The notes beneath the pieces were generated by a model. The model had not been told where the DNA came from. It ran no database searches and saw only the letters and a list, made by a program, of their open reading frames with translations. Both the position numbers and the translations under genes were made by a program. A DNA stretch of 64,000 bases, from the NCBI RefSeq assembly GCF_932526225.1, contig NC_064037.1:11080203-11144202 (forward strand). The letters are read 5' to 3'. Shown here in pieces: positions 10,641-23,730 of the stretch. The DNA comes from Nematostella vectensis (taxonomy: Eukaryota; Cnidaria; Anthozoa; Actiniaria; Edwardsiidae). Every line of letters starts with the position of its first letter. The stretch's first letter is position 1.

Positions 10641-13600
10641 CAGCACGGAGAGAGCCCTTCTTTTGGTAGAAAACTTCTTGGTCGAGACTCCGCTGGCCGT
10701 GTACTGCAGAAGTCTGTCCCCTAGAATGATAGCATATCATTCACATTAAAATATCTGAGGGAAATGATGTGGTGGTGTGCTTCCCGGTTAATTCCCTGCT
10801 ACAGTTACAGGAGATCCCTTCCCCGAATATCCCATGCCACAGTGAAAAGTGATCCATTATCGGTACATCCCATGCTACATTTACAAGAGATCCATTCCCC
10901 GTATATCCCATGCCACAGTGACAAATGCTTCATCCCCGGTACATCCAATGCCACAATGACAAGGGATCCATTCCCGGTACATCCAATGCCACATTGACAA
11001 GTGATCCATTCCCGGTACATCCCATGCCACAATGACAAGTGATCCATTCCCGGTACATCCCATGCCACAATGACAAGGGATCCATTCTCGATACATCCCA
11101 TGCCACAGTGACAAGTGATCCATCCCCGGTACATCCCATGCCATAGTGACAAGTGATCCATTCCCGGTACATCCCAAGCCACAATGACAAGTGATCCATT
11201 CCCGGTACATCACATGCCACAATGACAAGTGATCCATTCCCGGTACATCCCATGCCACAATGACAAGTGATCCATTCCCGGTACATCCCATGCCACAATG
11301 AAAAGTGTTCCATTCTCGACACATCCCATGCCACAATGACAAGTGATCCATTCTCGGTACACCCTATGCCACAGTCACAAGTGACTGTTAGATTCCCTGC
11401 CAGTGACTCCAGTTTACCTAAGAGTAATAAATTCTGAGGGAGTGACTGTTGCTATCATTCTGGTAGATCCCCGCCACTGTGACAGTGACTGATTGTTAGA
11501 TTTCCCCTTATACAGTGACCCAAATTTACCTGAGAGTAATACTCCTGAGAGACGGACTGTTATTAAAATGCTCATGGACGGTCTTGGCTGTGTCGCAGAA
11601 CATGTGATCAATCACAGACACCGGTTCGCGTTGATTCCCTGACAAACAAGAAAACATTAGAGGGCGCTGGCAAGGCTGTTGAGTGACGTGCCTCTTTCAA
11701 TTTTTATTGATGTTACCTAGGTCATGGCATAAATGCCTCACGTAAAAAAAAGGTCAACTTTTTCGGGTTTTGCCCACCCCCCCCCCCCCTCCCCCTTTCA
11801 ATAAATATGTAAACCGTGCAAGCTCACCTTTCATTGTTTTGCTGAAGCCATCATAAACCAGGAAGCTATACTCCTCCGCTATAGGCTACAAAAGACCAAA
11901 TGGCATCATGTTACACTTCTTCTTTCTATGATTTGTCTGGGAAAGTTCACACACTATCGGAAACACTACTTGATCAAAGTTTTGAGTTTCCCTTGACCAA
12001 TTAACATGTAAAATGCACTTGACAAATCAACTCGCAAAGCATTCAAGTTGCACCAATCAGCATCTCTAAATGATGACAAGTCAAGTCTAATAGCTTTTAA
12101 TGTTGTCTTGACAACTAGCATTTCAATGTAAGAACTGATAACGCCAAAGTCGTATGATGGTTACCCAAAACGTTTGACACATCTCGTTTCATCATTGTCA
12201 TTTTCAGCAAAGCGCTGAAATATAGACTATATTATGGTGGACCAATCATTGTCAGAGGAAGTGTTTTTGGTGTTTTAGTCACCAAGATTGTAATAATAAA
12301 GCAGTTTTTAGATAAATAATCACCTTTTTAGATGAGCTTGTCATTGCTTGTTGTATTCGAAACTCCAAGTCTCCCAGCTCGTTCACCGTTGCCTTCCACT
12401 AACAAAAAAAAAAACAATTAACGAAGGGACGCAGTCAAGGGTGGAATAAGGTAAATCTCCCTTTTATCATAAATCGGTTTGCCAACAGTGAAAATGCCTT
12501 ATGTGCGTAAACTGGAGGACTCGGAATAAAGGGGGTTTGAGGCAAGGTTACCTATACAAGCATCTGAAGAAGCCACCATACGACTTGTGCCTGACTACGA
12601 AGCATAGCTTCAAAGCTTACAGGAACGAAATTATAAGTTTTGAATACGGGGAGAGACCTTCTGAGAAAGAACCAATAACCTTTGGTATGGGGAATCGAAC
12701 CCGGAACCCAGGGAGTGCGATATAGGATGTTACAGCGCCCAGGCTCCCTTAAATGGTCTAGGTATGCGATAGGGTTATAGCCACACGCTAAGTACTGGTT
12801 CAGGAATGTGTCCCTACCAGGGCCTTGATGGTGTCAGGGTCCTTATGCAGAGCGGGCTCGGCGAGTAGTATCAGCACTATTTCCGAGTGGGCTTGAACAT
12901 ACAGGTTGATATGGACCATTCCGTCAACCTTCAGAGTTCACACGAAAAATGGTGAGTGAGAGTTAAGAAAGGCCAATCGCGCCGCCATTTTATGCTTCCG
13001 CACAATTTCGACTAACTAAAAGAACCCATTTCCATCGGATAATTCAAGCAAGTGAATGAGATGCTCTCAATAAAACATCGTTAGTAAGGTATTAAACTTC
13101 AATCATGGGTGGTTGCAAATAAACCGATGTTGATCGACATTCCTAAAGCGAGTACAGACGAATGCGTGATATTTTTAACAACCTACTATTTCACTGATTT
13201 TTTTCTCGAATATACTGTTTTTGTTATGATGTGTGCAAGCGGAACAAGCGGTCCTCTCATGTACCCTTTCTTTTTGCTTTGCTTAGAAGCAATTAAAATG
13301 ATAAGTGGGCGTGATTTATCTGGAAAGCACAAAGGGTGATGTTTAGCGCAGACCGTTAGCCTCCTTTTTTTTCTGGGTGGTAACTATAAATGAGCTCTAC
13401 TTTAAAAATAACAAAGTGAAATACATTAATGTGATCATACCCTATGATTTGAGTATTCTTCGCCAGGATCTTCTTCACCGAATTGATCATCATCATAATC
13501 ATTACCAATGTCATCATGCGGTTTGTGAGACTTCCCAGCATCAGTGACATTCTTGGAGCTCTGTCCCTCTGCTGCGGCCAACGCCCCTTCCCCTTTCCCT

Positions 13601-16600
13601 CCCAGGGAACAGTCACCTTCATTTACGCCAGAGAAATCTTGATTGGAATGCTCTGATTGGGCATCGACAAACTCCCCTTTTTCTGCGCGGTTGGTACTTG
13701 CAACTGAGGACTCGGCACTGCTAGAGCTTGGCACACCCAGCCTCCCCTCCTCAGTACCATGAGAAGCACCCCCCTGGTCATCCAGTAATGCTACAACGCG
13801 GCCAAGATTACTATCCTTATGGGTTATGTCTTTAAAGAGACACTTGTCGACGCTTTTCTCCTGGTACACATTCAGGTTCTTTTCAGAATACTTGGTTGCA
13901 TACCTTAAGTTATCAGCCTCATCAAAGCACGAGAAATCTTTATAAATTTCCGTGGTGATCTCATGGAGGTAATCTCGATGCCCTACATCCGGGACCATGT
14001 CTTCTACCGTGTCATGGTACACGCTTGGGCTCCCTGTGGAGACTCGTAGGTCCTCAAAGGGTACACTGATCTTAGATGCTCCTAATTGAGGTCTTTCGTC
14101 TTCGAATTCCCCAGGACAGTCTTCGTAAACGGACTCTTCGCGGGTCATCATGTGTGTTTGTGATTTCTCTGCTTCATCTGTACCAAACGCAGATGCTTGA
14201 ATCTTGGATCCAGTAATGCATGTGCCTGAAGGAGATTTTCCAGGAGACCCCATATCATCGACAGTGCAGCTGTCGCAAGTCTCCTCAGTAGAATGGTATT
14301 TTCTCTCTGTATTCTGTCCATGGTGCCTTGAAGCGTCTGCCGTGGAGCATTCAGAATTGTTAGAAAATTTATGTTCATAGCAGTTAGGTCTCTCATAACC
14401 TTCATGTTGATAGCACTTGCTATCTTGCTCTTGCTTAGATCGTTCAGATTTGTCAGAAGTCACAAGTTCAGAATACTCAAACGTTTCTTGTTCCGAGCAG
14501 TGAGACTTTTCAGCAGCCCCTTGCTCAAAATTCTCTGATGTCTTTTGCCCAATGCATTCAAGATTCTCAGAAGTCTCTGATTTCTCAGAAATGAGTACAG
14601 TACTCGAGTGTGTCATATCATAATCAGGTAGCATGGAGTCTACCTTATCAGAATTTCTATCTGCTCCTGTGGCTGGTTGGAGACTCTCATCATCCATGTC
14701 ACATCCATCCTTGTCTAATATTGTTACTAAAGGTTCTTTAGTCCGATTTCTCTCTGTAAATTCAGGGCCACTTTCATCCGCGGCCGTCAGTAGATTCTCC
14801 CTTTCCACAGTGTCACATCCCTCCTTGTAAGTAAGGCCTTCAGAAACCTTACTTTCCTGGACAGTGTTTGTAAATACGTCTAGCCCCAGTAAATAATTAC
14901 CCTCATCATCTCCAGCGCACGGGTCCAAATCACTAGACTTATCCTCAGGCAGGTCTTCCTGGCGCCCAACATCAGGTGATAAACAAGAGGCTGAAGGATT
15001 TTGTAAATCTCTACCGTCTTTCAACATTTCTTCTGAACTCAGGATCATCCCCTCACTTCCTATCGAGTTGTTCACACCCTCTTCCATTATTCCCGCGTTA
15101 TTTTCTGTCGTAAAAAGCTGCATGTTTTCTACTGGGAAGCTTCTCTCATGCTGCGTGACTAACAGACCATTAGTATCGATGCCATCCATGACAAGCATGG
15201 CCTCATCTACAGATTGATTATCGTCGCTGACGTCCAGAGAGCATGCAGTTTCTTTATTGACAGGTCCATTATCGGAGCACGTACATATCGTACCAATCCC
15301 ATCACCTGAAACACCTGGTTCGGTACACTGGAGATCCTCAACGTCTTGACCAGACGACTGATGGTTACTCTCTTCCCCGTTATCCTCACAATTAAAAAAC
15401 TCTCTACTTAAACCATCTTTAACATGAGACCCAGAAGATAAACTAATTACATTTCCCCTACAATAGGAGTTTCTCTGTAAGTATTTTCCGTTAGTTCCAT
15501 CAATTTCATTTGATTCGCAATTTCCCAAAGACCAACGAGAATTTGTGATCGATGTTACAGCACCAATACTAGCAAATTTTTCAGAATTGCTTCCACTTCT
15601 AATCGCATCCAAGTCAGGAATGTAAGCATTTTCAACAGGTTTTTCATGCTTAGAAGAATTCGTCAAAGGAATTTCCGCATGCTCTATTTCACTTTCTTCT
15701 GACGTATCCTGATGCAGAGGAGAAGAAGAAGAGCACATTTCTTTATGCAGTTCAATCTCTATACCATCAGGTTGCTTCCCACTCCCTGTTTCTATAACCG
15801 TAGAATCAAGTGTTTTCTGGGCCCGTAAACCTCTCCTCTGATCCTCCCTCTTCTCTCTCTTGCCATCGGTTGGCAAGGACTGCGTCCGACGTGCCCTCCC
15901 TCTTTGAGTCCTAACTTTTCCTCCACTACTCTCAGCTCTGCGTCTATATCCAGGTGAACTCTCCCCGCACTCCGGTCTTAAATTGTCAGGTTTCTTGCCT
16001 TCCAATTCATTTATGGGCTCAGCTACGGCTTGTGAGCTCTCAGTCTCAAGGGCTCTTTCATTAAGAAGACCGTCCATGGATGAAGGAGATTCCGAGGTCC
16101 GCTCGGAGGTACTGGACACAGGAGTCAAACAGGTACTGACGTTACTGAACTTCTTGGCTACCTGTGCTGTTTGCTGGCGGTAAGGAGACTGGGACATGGA
16201 TTCAAGTAGGCCCTGGAACTCTAAGAGTGTGACGTAAGAGTTGAGGATACGCACTCCAAATGGAAGCTTGATATCTGGAAGGAAGATATAAAGATTGAGC
16301 GATTTAAAGATTGAGAGCAACCATAATGTTATTTTAAAATCGCTGTAGCAAAAGCTGCAGTGATACCAGACGGGTTCAGAACAGCGACGTGGCCAGGATT
16401 TTTAACAGGGGGGACCCAAAAGGCACTATCAAGGCATTTTCTCCTGTATTTTAGATAATGTCTCATATATTTACTGTATTTTTGGCTGTTAAAAGGGGGG
16501 CCCGGGCCCCCTAGGCCACCCCCCTGGCTACGCCCCTGCAGAAGGTGCCAAGGTCGTCACACCTTACATTCTCGGAAATGTTGACCATTAAATCGAATTT

Positions 16601-19600
16601 AAGCTCCAAAATACTATTTCTTGCATCTCTGCAATCTAAACTATTTCTGCAACATACCTGGAAACCTCCGAAAATCTCAAGGCTTGAGAATTTTTTGGGG
16701 GGAGGGGTGGGGTATATTCATTTTTGGGGGGAGAGGTGGGTTTAACCTTGCAGGCGTTTGCCCTAGAAAGCTCTCATGAACAAATCCACTTAAAGATCTC
16801 GCGAGGGTATAAATTGCGATATGCAAGGGAAACATCCTTTCAAACATCTTAATAGAAAATAGGCAAAATGATGATTTTCTATAGAAGTGTGAGATTTGGT
16901 GCTCAACGCAGGGAGCAGGAAATGCGGTCCAAAATCTTGAGACTCCCGCCTAATGCGGGAGAGTTGACAGTTATGCTACCATGTGTGATCCAGTGCAATA
17001 TTCTACATACCTGTTGTTACTGGCTTGGCCGGATGCTGAAAAAAAGAGGAGAAAAATATGAGAGTAGCTAATAATACATACCACTATGGCCAGCATAGTT
17101 CTTGGAAAGAACGTAATAGTCCCTCAAAACTTCAGGCTGATATTTACAGAAAATGTATAAAAGTAATTGGGACTTTCTCTCCTTTAAAACAAGATTATAA
17201 AGATTATAAAGCTTCCATAATTTAAATATACAATATGAGGCCACTGCACTTTCCACTTACATGACTCTGGTTTGGCTTCAACAGAAGCAGGCGCCTGGTC
17301 ACAGAGGGGTCCAAATGGGTACAAAGTACACTTAAATACAAAAATAAATAAAATATAAGATAGGACTCTCCATACAGTAAACTCTAACCATAACAAGCCT
17401 ATAGACAGGATTTTGACGAGGGGAGGGGGGGTTTTTTACCCATTTAGCGGACCATTTTCTCTTAGGTAGCTCATCCTAGCTCGCACTGTTACTTAATTTT
17501 CCTTAATTAGAGTGGACCTTCCATTCAAGTGGGGGGAGGGGGGTTCTTGCAAGCTCCCCCCTGGCTATCGGCTTGATTACACTGTTTAGGGACTGTTTTT
17601 GGTATCCATAAAGCGAGTCTGTTAATGGAAGATACTTTTCAATTATACTTCTTTGTTTTTTGGTCTTTGCATTTTAATGTCTATGGTAAAAAGTGATTAT
17701 TGTTCATATACTGAGTATTATGATACTGAGGTTTCATTGCAATAGGGGGAACACAAGTAATATTCAAAAAACATATTATCATTTACTTCCAAAGTTCTTT
17801 ATAACGTACTTGTTCATATACTAAGTATATAAGATACTGAGGTTTCATCGCAATAAGGGAATTGAACATGAGTGATATTCAAACAAACATTTTATCATTT
17901 ATTTCCAAAGCCTTTTATAACCTAGTACCTATTGCTGTAGAGAATACATCCACCAAGGATGTGTGGGCGTCTCTGGAAGGCCTGTAAGATGTGGGATGCT
18001 TTCAGAAAACAACCAGAAGAGTTCTGCAAGTAAAATAATCACAAATGGTCATATAGCAGTTGCAGATACTGGGAGAGGGGAGGCAAAGATCCTCCTGTCT
18101 CATTTATATGTAATATACTGGTACCATCCCCCCCCCCTCTCCATCCCCACCTCCTGTTTAGGAACATTCCTGGATCCACCAGTTGTCAATACACAATAAT
18201 ATCAATTATTGCTGTTTTCTTTTGAAAGCCAATAAATACCGTAAATGATCTAATAAACACCCACATTTAAAGAACGTCTCCATTCAAAGCCCCCCCCCCC
18301 CCCCCAGTAAGCTTTCAAGTTTGCATTGGACACCCCTCTCTAACAAACGCCCCTTCCCTCCCCTGCTCCTCTCCCCCTTAAAGAACAAACAACATAGGTA
18401 TTCCCGTAATATAAATCAAATTCTATTGCTCAATCTAAGCAAGCGACATCTTGCCCTATGTCAAGAAACCCTTGCTACACAGGCTATAATAATTCAATGT
18501 GATCCCGAATAAAATTGACCTAAATTTTAATAATACCTTAGGAGTCTCAAGGAATTGTAAAGGATCAAAAACAGCAGGCAGAGTATCTCCATAATGCCGC
18601 ACAAATGGCAAATAGCAATCCCATATTATACACAGCTGAGTCAGAAATGAAGCCTGGCTTCTGCACATCTATGACAAAATTACACACAAAAAGATTATTT
18701 CATTCAAAGTCCATAAAACTTTCAATGACCAAAAGAAGATTATATGAGCTTTTATGTTTGCTAAAATAATAAATGGGTAAATTTGATTGTGGACAAATTA
18801 GTTCACTCTTCATGTTCAATTATCCATGAGGAACCTTAGCAGCCCTAAGCTCAGAAGTGTGGCTAGATACATTGAAAAATAGTCAGTACAATCAAATGCA
18901 TGCAAAAAACATACCTTTCGTACAATATCAATGCTGCCATGGTAAAAAGCAAACAGCTGGTAAAGAGTCTCCAGTTGTCTGATCAATAGGGAGTCTGGTT
19001 CACCTAGATCACCGCCGAGGGCCTAATATATAGACAAGGTGAATTATGCAATTATTGAATAATGCATAGCAATCAACTCAACCATAAAAGCCAGGTTTAA
19101 CAACATTTTAGGCTTGTTCACAAGATCACCCCAATTATTTATTAAATAAAATTTTGTGCATAAGTTTAGGAAGAAAAATGTGTGTTCACTTTTCTTGAAA
19201 TGGGAGGATGGACTTAAATTAGATTTCAGGGCTTGCTACATATATGGCTTCACGAGTTAAGGATGATAGAGTGGTTTTCAAAATCCTGTGCAATAAAAGG
19301 TAATTTTTGAAGTGTAATAGTCAAGCCAGAACAAAAGAGAAAAAAGACATTACAGTGTACTAGTACTAAATAAACTAATCTATAGATTTAGGCACTGCCT
19401 AAAAGTGGAGCCAGCATAATTTTTTTCAGGATACAATTAAGTAGAACCCCCTCCCCTCCACTTTCATTACGCATCATGTTCCAATACCCACAAAAACGCA
19501 ACCTATGTGAAACATATAAAGATTGCATGTTCTACAAATACTGCAATTATTATTTAAAGTGGTGACCTCCCAATCCTCCTAGGCAATACCTAGAACAAAA

Positions 19601-22600
19601 ATGTTAGTTAAGGTTTTATTGACATTACAAAGGATATCATTAAGTATAGAGGAAAGCCGAAGGGGTTGAGCTCTTAGTATAATAATACTTGATAGACAAC
19701 TGATACAGCAAAATTGTCAAAATAAAATGATACTTTGATTATCAGGTAAGTAGGTAATATTTATTATAAAAATGAGGATCAATTAAAATTCCTCCTAGAA
19801 AAATGGGTGCTATTTTGTTATCTTCAATATTAAAAACAATAAACAAATACTTATCACATTCCTATACATTAATAAGTATATCAGCAAATCACGGTACCAT
19901 AGTGGGTTTGACATAAAAGTACTCAGTGCCTGCCTGAACTGTCCCAATTCCTTTTATTTTTTTTAAATACCTTACTAAATTTTCCAGGATAGGCTTTATA
20001 ATTTTCTTTTTCTTGTGTAAGGTTTAAAAAAGGCAAATATTGAAAAAATATCTTTATTAACCTTCTTATTCATGCTTTAGAATGTAACTTTGCTAAGGGT
20101 GGATGAAAACCACTCTTATATCAAAACAATTCCGGAACTTTATTTTATTCTAAAGTTAAGAACCACATATAAGAACCTAGAATGATCCTGTTAGCCTATA
20201 ATTATCAAATTAGAATCCCTTTTTATAAGCATCTATTTAGCCTACAATTGTTAATTGTATTAATTTGCTTTATAAAATATGAATTTACTGGCTTAACATA
20301 TGAAATTACTGGCTTAACATATGAAAATTGATTTCTAAATAGTTTCAAAACATGATCTTAAGGAATCATATAGGAGACCTGTTTTTTACGATTAACTTAT
20401 CTACATCAATTGCTTGACCATAAGTCATTGTCATCATATCTTTCATAAAAAAGGCAAGAGACTATTTATGAACCTAAATAGCCTAAATGTCATTAAATGC
20501 ACATTATACAAGAACCTGTCAGACTAACTTGGGAAAAAAACTAGGTTTTACTTTTTAACTCTGATTCATTATTTAGAACAATTTTTCTATTTCTAAAAAA
20601 TTATCTTACTTTTTAGTACTTTAAATGTGCTTATTTTTGGTGACCAATAAATACCAATGCCTAATATGTACATCCTGCCCTGGGTCATGCCTATTAGCCA
20701 GCAGCTTGTTTTCAGAACCTCTGGCTTAGATTCACCTGAAAAAGTTTGGATAAAAGCATGAGAAAACTGAAAATTTCCTTTCAAACGATTCAAATATTAT
20801 GCTACAAAAACCTAATTTGTAAAATCTAAAACTGTCTCAATAGTCTCAACTAAAATTTTCTAAAATAATACCAATAACAGAAAATGAATATATGAGGTTA
20901 AAAGAGCTTTTATAGGAGAGGCTTCCTATGAATCCTAAATTTGACCACTTTGGGGTACAATTATATATAGAGATATGTGACATATAAGAAAACAAAAAGT
21001 TTTTAGGTTTTGTAAGAAACATTGAGGTACCCAGGGTTATTCAAAATATTGTCAGGTGGTATAAAAACATAAGGCATATTTTTAGGTAATAAGGTCCTAG
21101 TAACTGCATGTGTAGCTTTTTTAGAATCAAACCAGAATTCCAGAATAGTCGATTTAAATTTCAAGTGTTTTTCAAATATATGTTGTTTTTTTACAAATTA
21201 TTAATACACAGGGTTTTAGGAGAAGAGCTCTCAATTTATTTTAGCATTGTTCATCTTTGTGAGAATTTGACCAATCATTCATTGAAATGAATTAAAAACC
21301 ACTTTTGGTTTTATTTCTAGTATTTCATAACTGTCAACCCAACTTGGACAGACGTCGGGTAAAATCGGGTAAAAAAGAGTAAATATGTGAAGAAAAAAAA
21401 CAAACAAAACAAGAGAGCCAATGCAAGTGAATACAGAGAATGTATGAACATTCTAAAAAAAATAAGGCTTGTGATGAGGTCCACAATCTTGTGACAGAGT
21501 TGACAGCTCCGGTATATTCAATTTATTCATGAATAGTTATTATTTTCCTATGATAGATGGTGAATAACAGATTTTAGAGATCGAACTTGATAAATACAGC
21601 CTAGAATTTAAGTTTTCGTTCCTGAGGTAAGTACTTAATATATAAATTTGAAACAATGAAAAACGTGTACAAAGTTTGAAAACAAAACAACTCTGAAAGA
21701 TCGTTTCGCTAAGTACTTTAATACAATACGCCAACTTACCTACGTCTGCCAGTGCAAGAACAAAAACGTACGAGCACTTGTCGGAGAAGGTGTCCATAAA
21801 ATTAGCTTGTTTTTTTCTTTCTTTATCTTGTGGCTTCCTCTGACATTTCAGCTGACTCGACTCTTCAAAACTTTCAACCACACTTTTACACAGTCTTTTA
21901 CACATAATTAGCCAAGTTCATATTCGTGGTTACGAATATGAACTGATTTTTTTTCAAGCACTTCTTTTTCGATAGTTCTTGGCTTGTTTGCAGCCAGTTT
22001 TTGTATATATTGTTTTGCGCGCCCTAGAGACCTGGGCCGGGGCAGAATGGCGGCTGGCTGGCTAGCAGCTTGTGACAATGACGTCATTGACCACAAAAAC
22101 TCAGCCGCCTAGTTATAGACCATTTCTCTAAACCTATGGGGCTCTGCGCCCAGCCTAAGGCCGCGCTGGCTCCGCTAAAAAGTTTTTAACGGGTTTTTGA
22201 AAACCACCCTAAAAAAATTAATATGACTTGTTTACAGTACCTGCACTATACATTAAGATCAAAAGCCTATGCCGCCAAGCAAAAATGTAAATTATGTTTC
22301 AAATATAGAATGTCTCATAACTATGGTTTGTACTTTTCGTTGAGTTTGGAAACATACATACCAAGATGTAATCACCAATAATAGAGATAACAATCTTTTC
22401 TGTCTTCAATTTGAATAGGACTGGTGATGCATGGTGAAAATCAGTCAGGAATTTTGACATGCCAACAATCTGACCACAAATTGATACTTGATCTTCAATT
22501 GTCGCCTAGAAACATCAATGCATGGTGTATTAGTTTGCTATTCACACTCTATGAAGGGGCTCTGTCACTTTCACGTAATTTCATAACTTCAAGACTTCTA

Positions 22601-23730
22601 GCAGGTTCCAAAACTAGCTCGGACTTCCAAAAATATAAAAGAATAATCTAGGGAGAATTCTGTTAAAAGACAATTACAATATATACCCTACACTGAGAAA
22701 ATAGGTAAGCAGAGGGGACAGAAAGCTATTTAGCTTGAGGCTACAGTGATCCTGCAGCATAAGTCTTCTATCCAGTCCTTAAGGTGACAGACAGGACCTT
22801 TGTTTAGTCAGACTAGCATAAGTACCTACCCCATGAGGGTAGAAATATATGATCGCACTCTCAGGGGGGTCCTCTTCTTTCTTGCAAGCCTCACAGTCAT
22901 AGACAAAGAACATGCGTCCCTCAAAACTAAGCAAAACAGTCACTAATTAAAATCAGGAAATACTGACTCTATCCTCGATCGTATGCAGTGTTCAGCTGAG
23001 AGAATCTGCTATAATATTGGCTGTGCTATCTACAGTAAGGAAGTACATACATATATTATACAGTCCCAACTTCCCCCTGCCCAAGTCAGCCTGCCACGAA
23101 TTCTTCCATAATTTCAGCAAACCCATAGCTGTCAACTCTCACGCATTAGGCGGAAGTCTCAAGATTTTGAACCTTTTCTCAAGCCTAATTTTCTTGAAAA
23201 TATCCATACATTTACTGTATTCTCCCGCATTAGCTATCTTGGTACTTTTGATGCATTCACTGTATTTCCTCATGATTTTTTCTCAAGCGAGGTAGACAGC
23301 TATGCAAACCTCCAATCAAGCACATATCGTCTGGACCATTGCTTTAATACAAGTTAATCTGTCAAATAATGCTAGTTACCGAAAACTTACAGTGTTGTAA
23401 ACATAAGTATGACACAAAGTTTCCAGACAACTGATTCTTTTGTGAAATCTCTTTTTAAAAGAATAGATTGGGCGTGTCTATACGTTCACGAGGTAAAAAA
23501 GGGCAGCTCTACGATATACAATACATAATGAAAATAATCAAACAGAAATGCTAAATTGTAGGTACAGATTTGCTGGATCGGATTCTCACTTCCTGCCCCG
23601 AGTGAATCGTTCGACAAATAAGTTATGGATCTATCCTGGTAACGATGAACACAAAAGGAAGGAAAATATAATTTTGGCATTCACTAGAAGCATTTTACCT
23701 GGAGCCTCGGCTGGGAGCCATTGTGCTCAT
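10546..23730 (-). CDS. HPS4: HPS4, BLOC-3 complex subunit, 14 exons, complete
   Basis: With HPS1 it forms BLOC-3, the guanine-exchange factor for Rab32/38 in lysosome-related organelle biogenesis. Exons: 23730-23699, 22926-22830, 22505-22362, 19022-18915, 18668-18537, 18023-17929, 17330-17261, 17035-17011, 16274-13441, 12928-12818, 12398-12324, 11885-11828, 11638-11530, 10720-10546. These give 1354 aa; human HPS4 is about 700. The N-terminal longin-type region is clear (MFFVYDCEACKKEEDPP; YFYPHG; CGQIVGMSKF; SIIGDYIL), as are RRPHILGGCILY and the C-terminal block (VHINLYVQAHSEIVLILLAE; QEVFYQ; KVLHREHGVNVF at the stop). Exon 9 codes for 944 acidic, Ser/Glu-rich, probably disordered residues and explains the extra length. 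Exon 8 is a 25-nt microexon. The exon 10 acceptor has a weak pyrimidine tract. The first ATG (MSTMAPSRGS) is inferred from phase. Confidence 0.92.
10845..11375. repeat. Minisatellite of about 38 bp in HPS4 intron 13
   Basis: About 14 units with the consensus CATGCCACAATGACAAGTGA followed by TCCATTCCCGGTACATCC. The long open frames on the minus strand (GMDHLSLWHGMYREW repeated) arise only because the unit is a multiple of, or close to, 39 nt. It sits about 125 bp upstream of the exon 14 acceptor. Confidence 0.9.
11395..11570. repeat. Partial duplication of HPS4 exon 13 3' end with its donor
   Basis: About 100 bp around the exon 13 donor (11490-11570, containing CAAATTTACCTGAGAGTAAT) recurs diverged at 11395-11460 (CCAGTTTACCTAAGAGTAAT) in intron 13. 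The copy keeps a potential donor, GTAAAC. Confidence 0.6.
12420..12770 (-). mobile_element. tRNA-derived SINE relic in HPS4 intron 10
   Basis: On the minus strand a B-box-like GGTTCGATTCC (12691-12701) follows a tRNA-like head that begins GGGAGCCTGGGCGC. The tail runs to about 12420. No acceptor stem folds well, so it is a SINE head and not a functional tRNA. The length is estimated. Confidence 0.45.
16370..16540. mobile_element. Decayed transposon fragment ending GGGGCGTAGCCAGG
   Basis: The right end (minus sense GCAGGGGCGTAGCCAGGGGG) and the left end (GTGGCCAGGATTTTTAACAG) form imperfect inverted repeats around about 170 bp in HPS4 intron 8. This terminus type is common in animal DNA transposon fossils. 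Confidence 0.5.
16931..16975. mobile_element. Fragment of the ATAGCTGTCAAC MITE family
   Basis: One end only: CTTGAGACTCCCGCC and GAGAGTTGACAGTTAT match the end of the copy at 23125. It lies in HPS4 intron 8. Confidence 0.55.
17702..17928. repeat. Tandem duplication of about 113 bp abutting the HPS4 exon 6 donor
   Basis: Two units (17702-17812 and 17813-17925) share GTTCATATACT, GATACTGAGGTTTCAT and TTTATAAC. The right unit ends at the exon 6 donor, so the duplicated segment is the first part of intron 6. Confidence 0.65.
21328..21508. mobile_element. MITE of the ATAGCTGTCAAC family, copy 2
   Basis: Begins TAACTGTCAACCCAACTTGG and ends GTTGACAGCT. It is inverted relative to the copy at 5300 and shares the internal TAAAATCGGGTAAA and GCTTGTGATGAGGTC blocks. 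It lies in HPS4 intron 3. Confidence 0.7.
21740..21797 (-). other. Possible nested first exon in HPS4 intron 3
   Basis: An ATG at 21797 opens MDTFSDKCSYVFVLALADV and runs into a strong donor (TAG|GTAAGT). A GC-rich segment and a YY1-like GAATGGCGG lie about 250 bp upstream. I found no matching downstream exon, and its phase (1) does not fit HPS4 exon 4. It could be a nested gene, an alternative transcript start or chance. Confidence 0.2.
21916..21943. repeat. Perfect 12-bp-arm hairpin
   Basis: GTTCATATTCGT, a 4-nt loop, then ACGAATATGAAC. It lies in HPS4 intron 3 next to the possible nested exon; function unknown. Confidence 0.6.
23125..23302. mobile_element. MITE of the ATAGCTGTCAAC family, copy 3
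   Basis: ATAGCTGTCAACTCTCACGC at the left and GGTAGACAGCTAT at the right bound about 178 bp in HPS4 intron 1. The orientation and interior match the copy at 5300. Confidence 0.7.

Noticed and set aside
10881..11351. Three long overlapping minus-strand frames with repeated HLSLWHGMYREW
   Set aside because: They are produced by the 38-39 bp minisatellite in HPS4 intron 13. No start context, splice context or domain.
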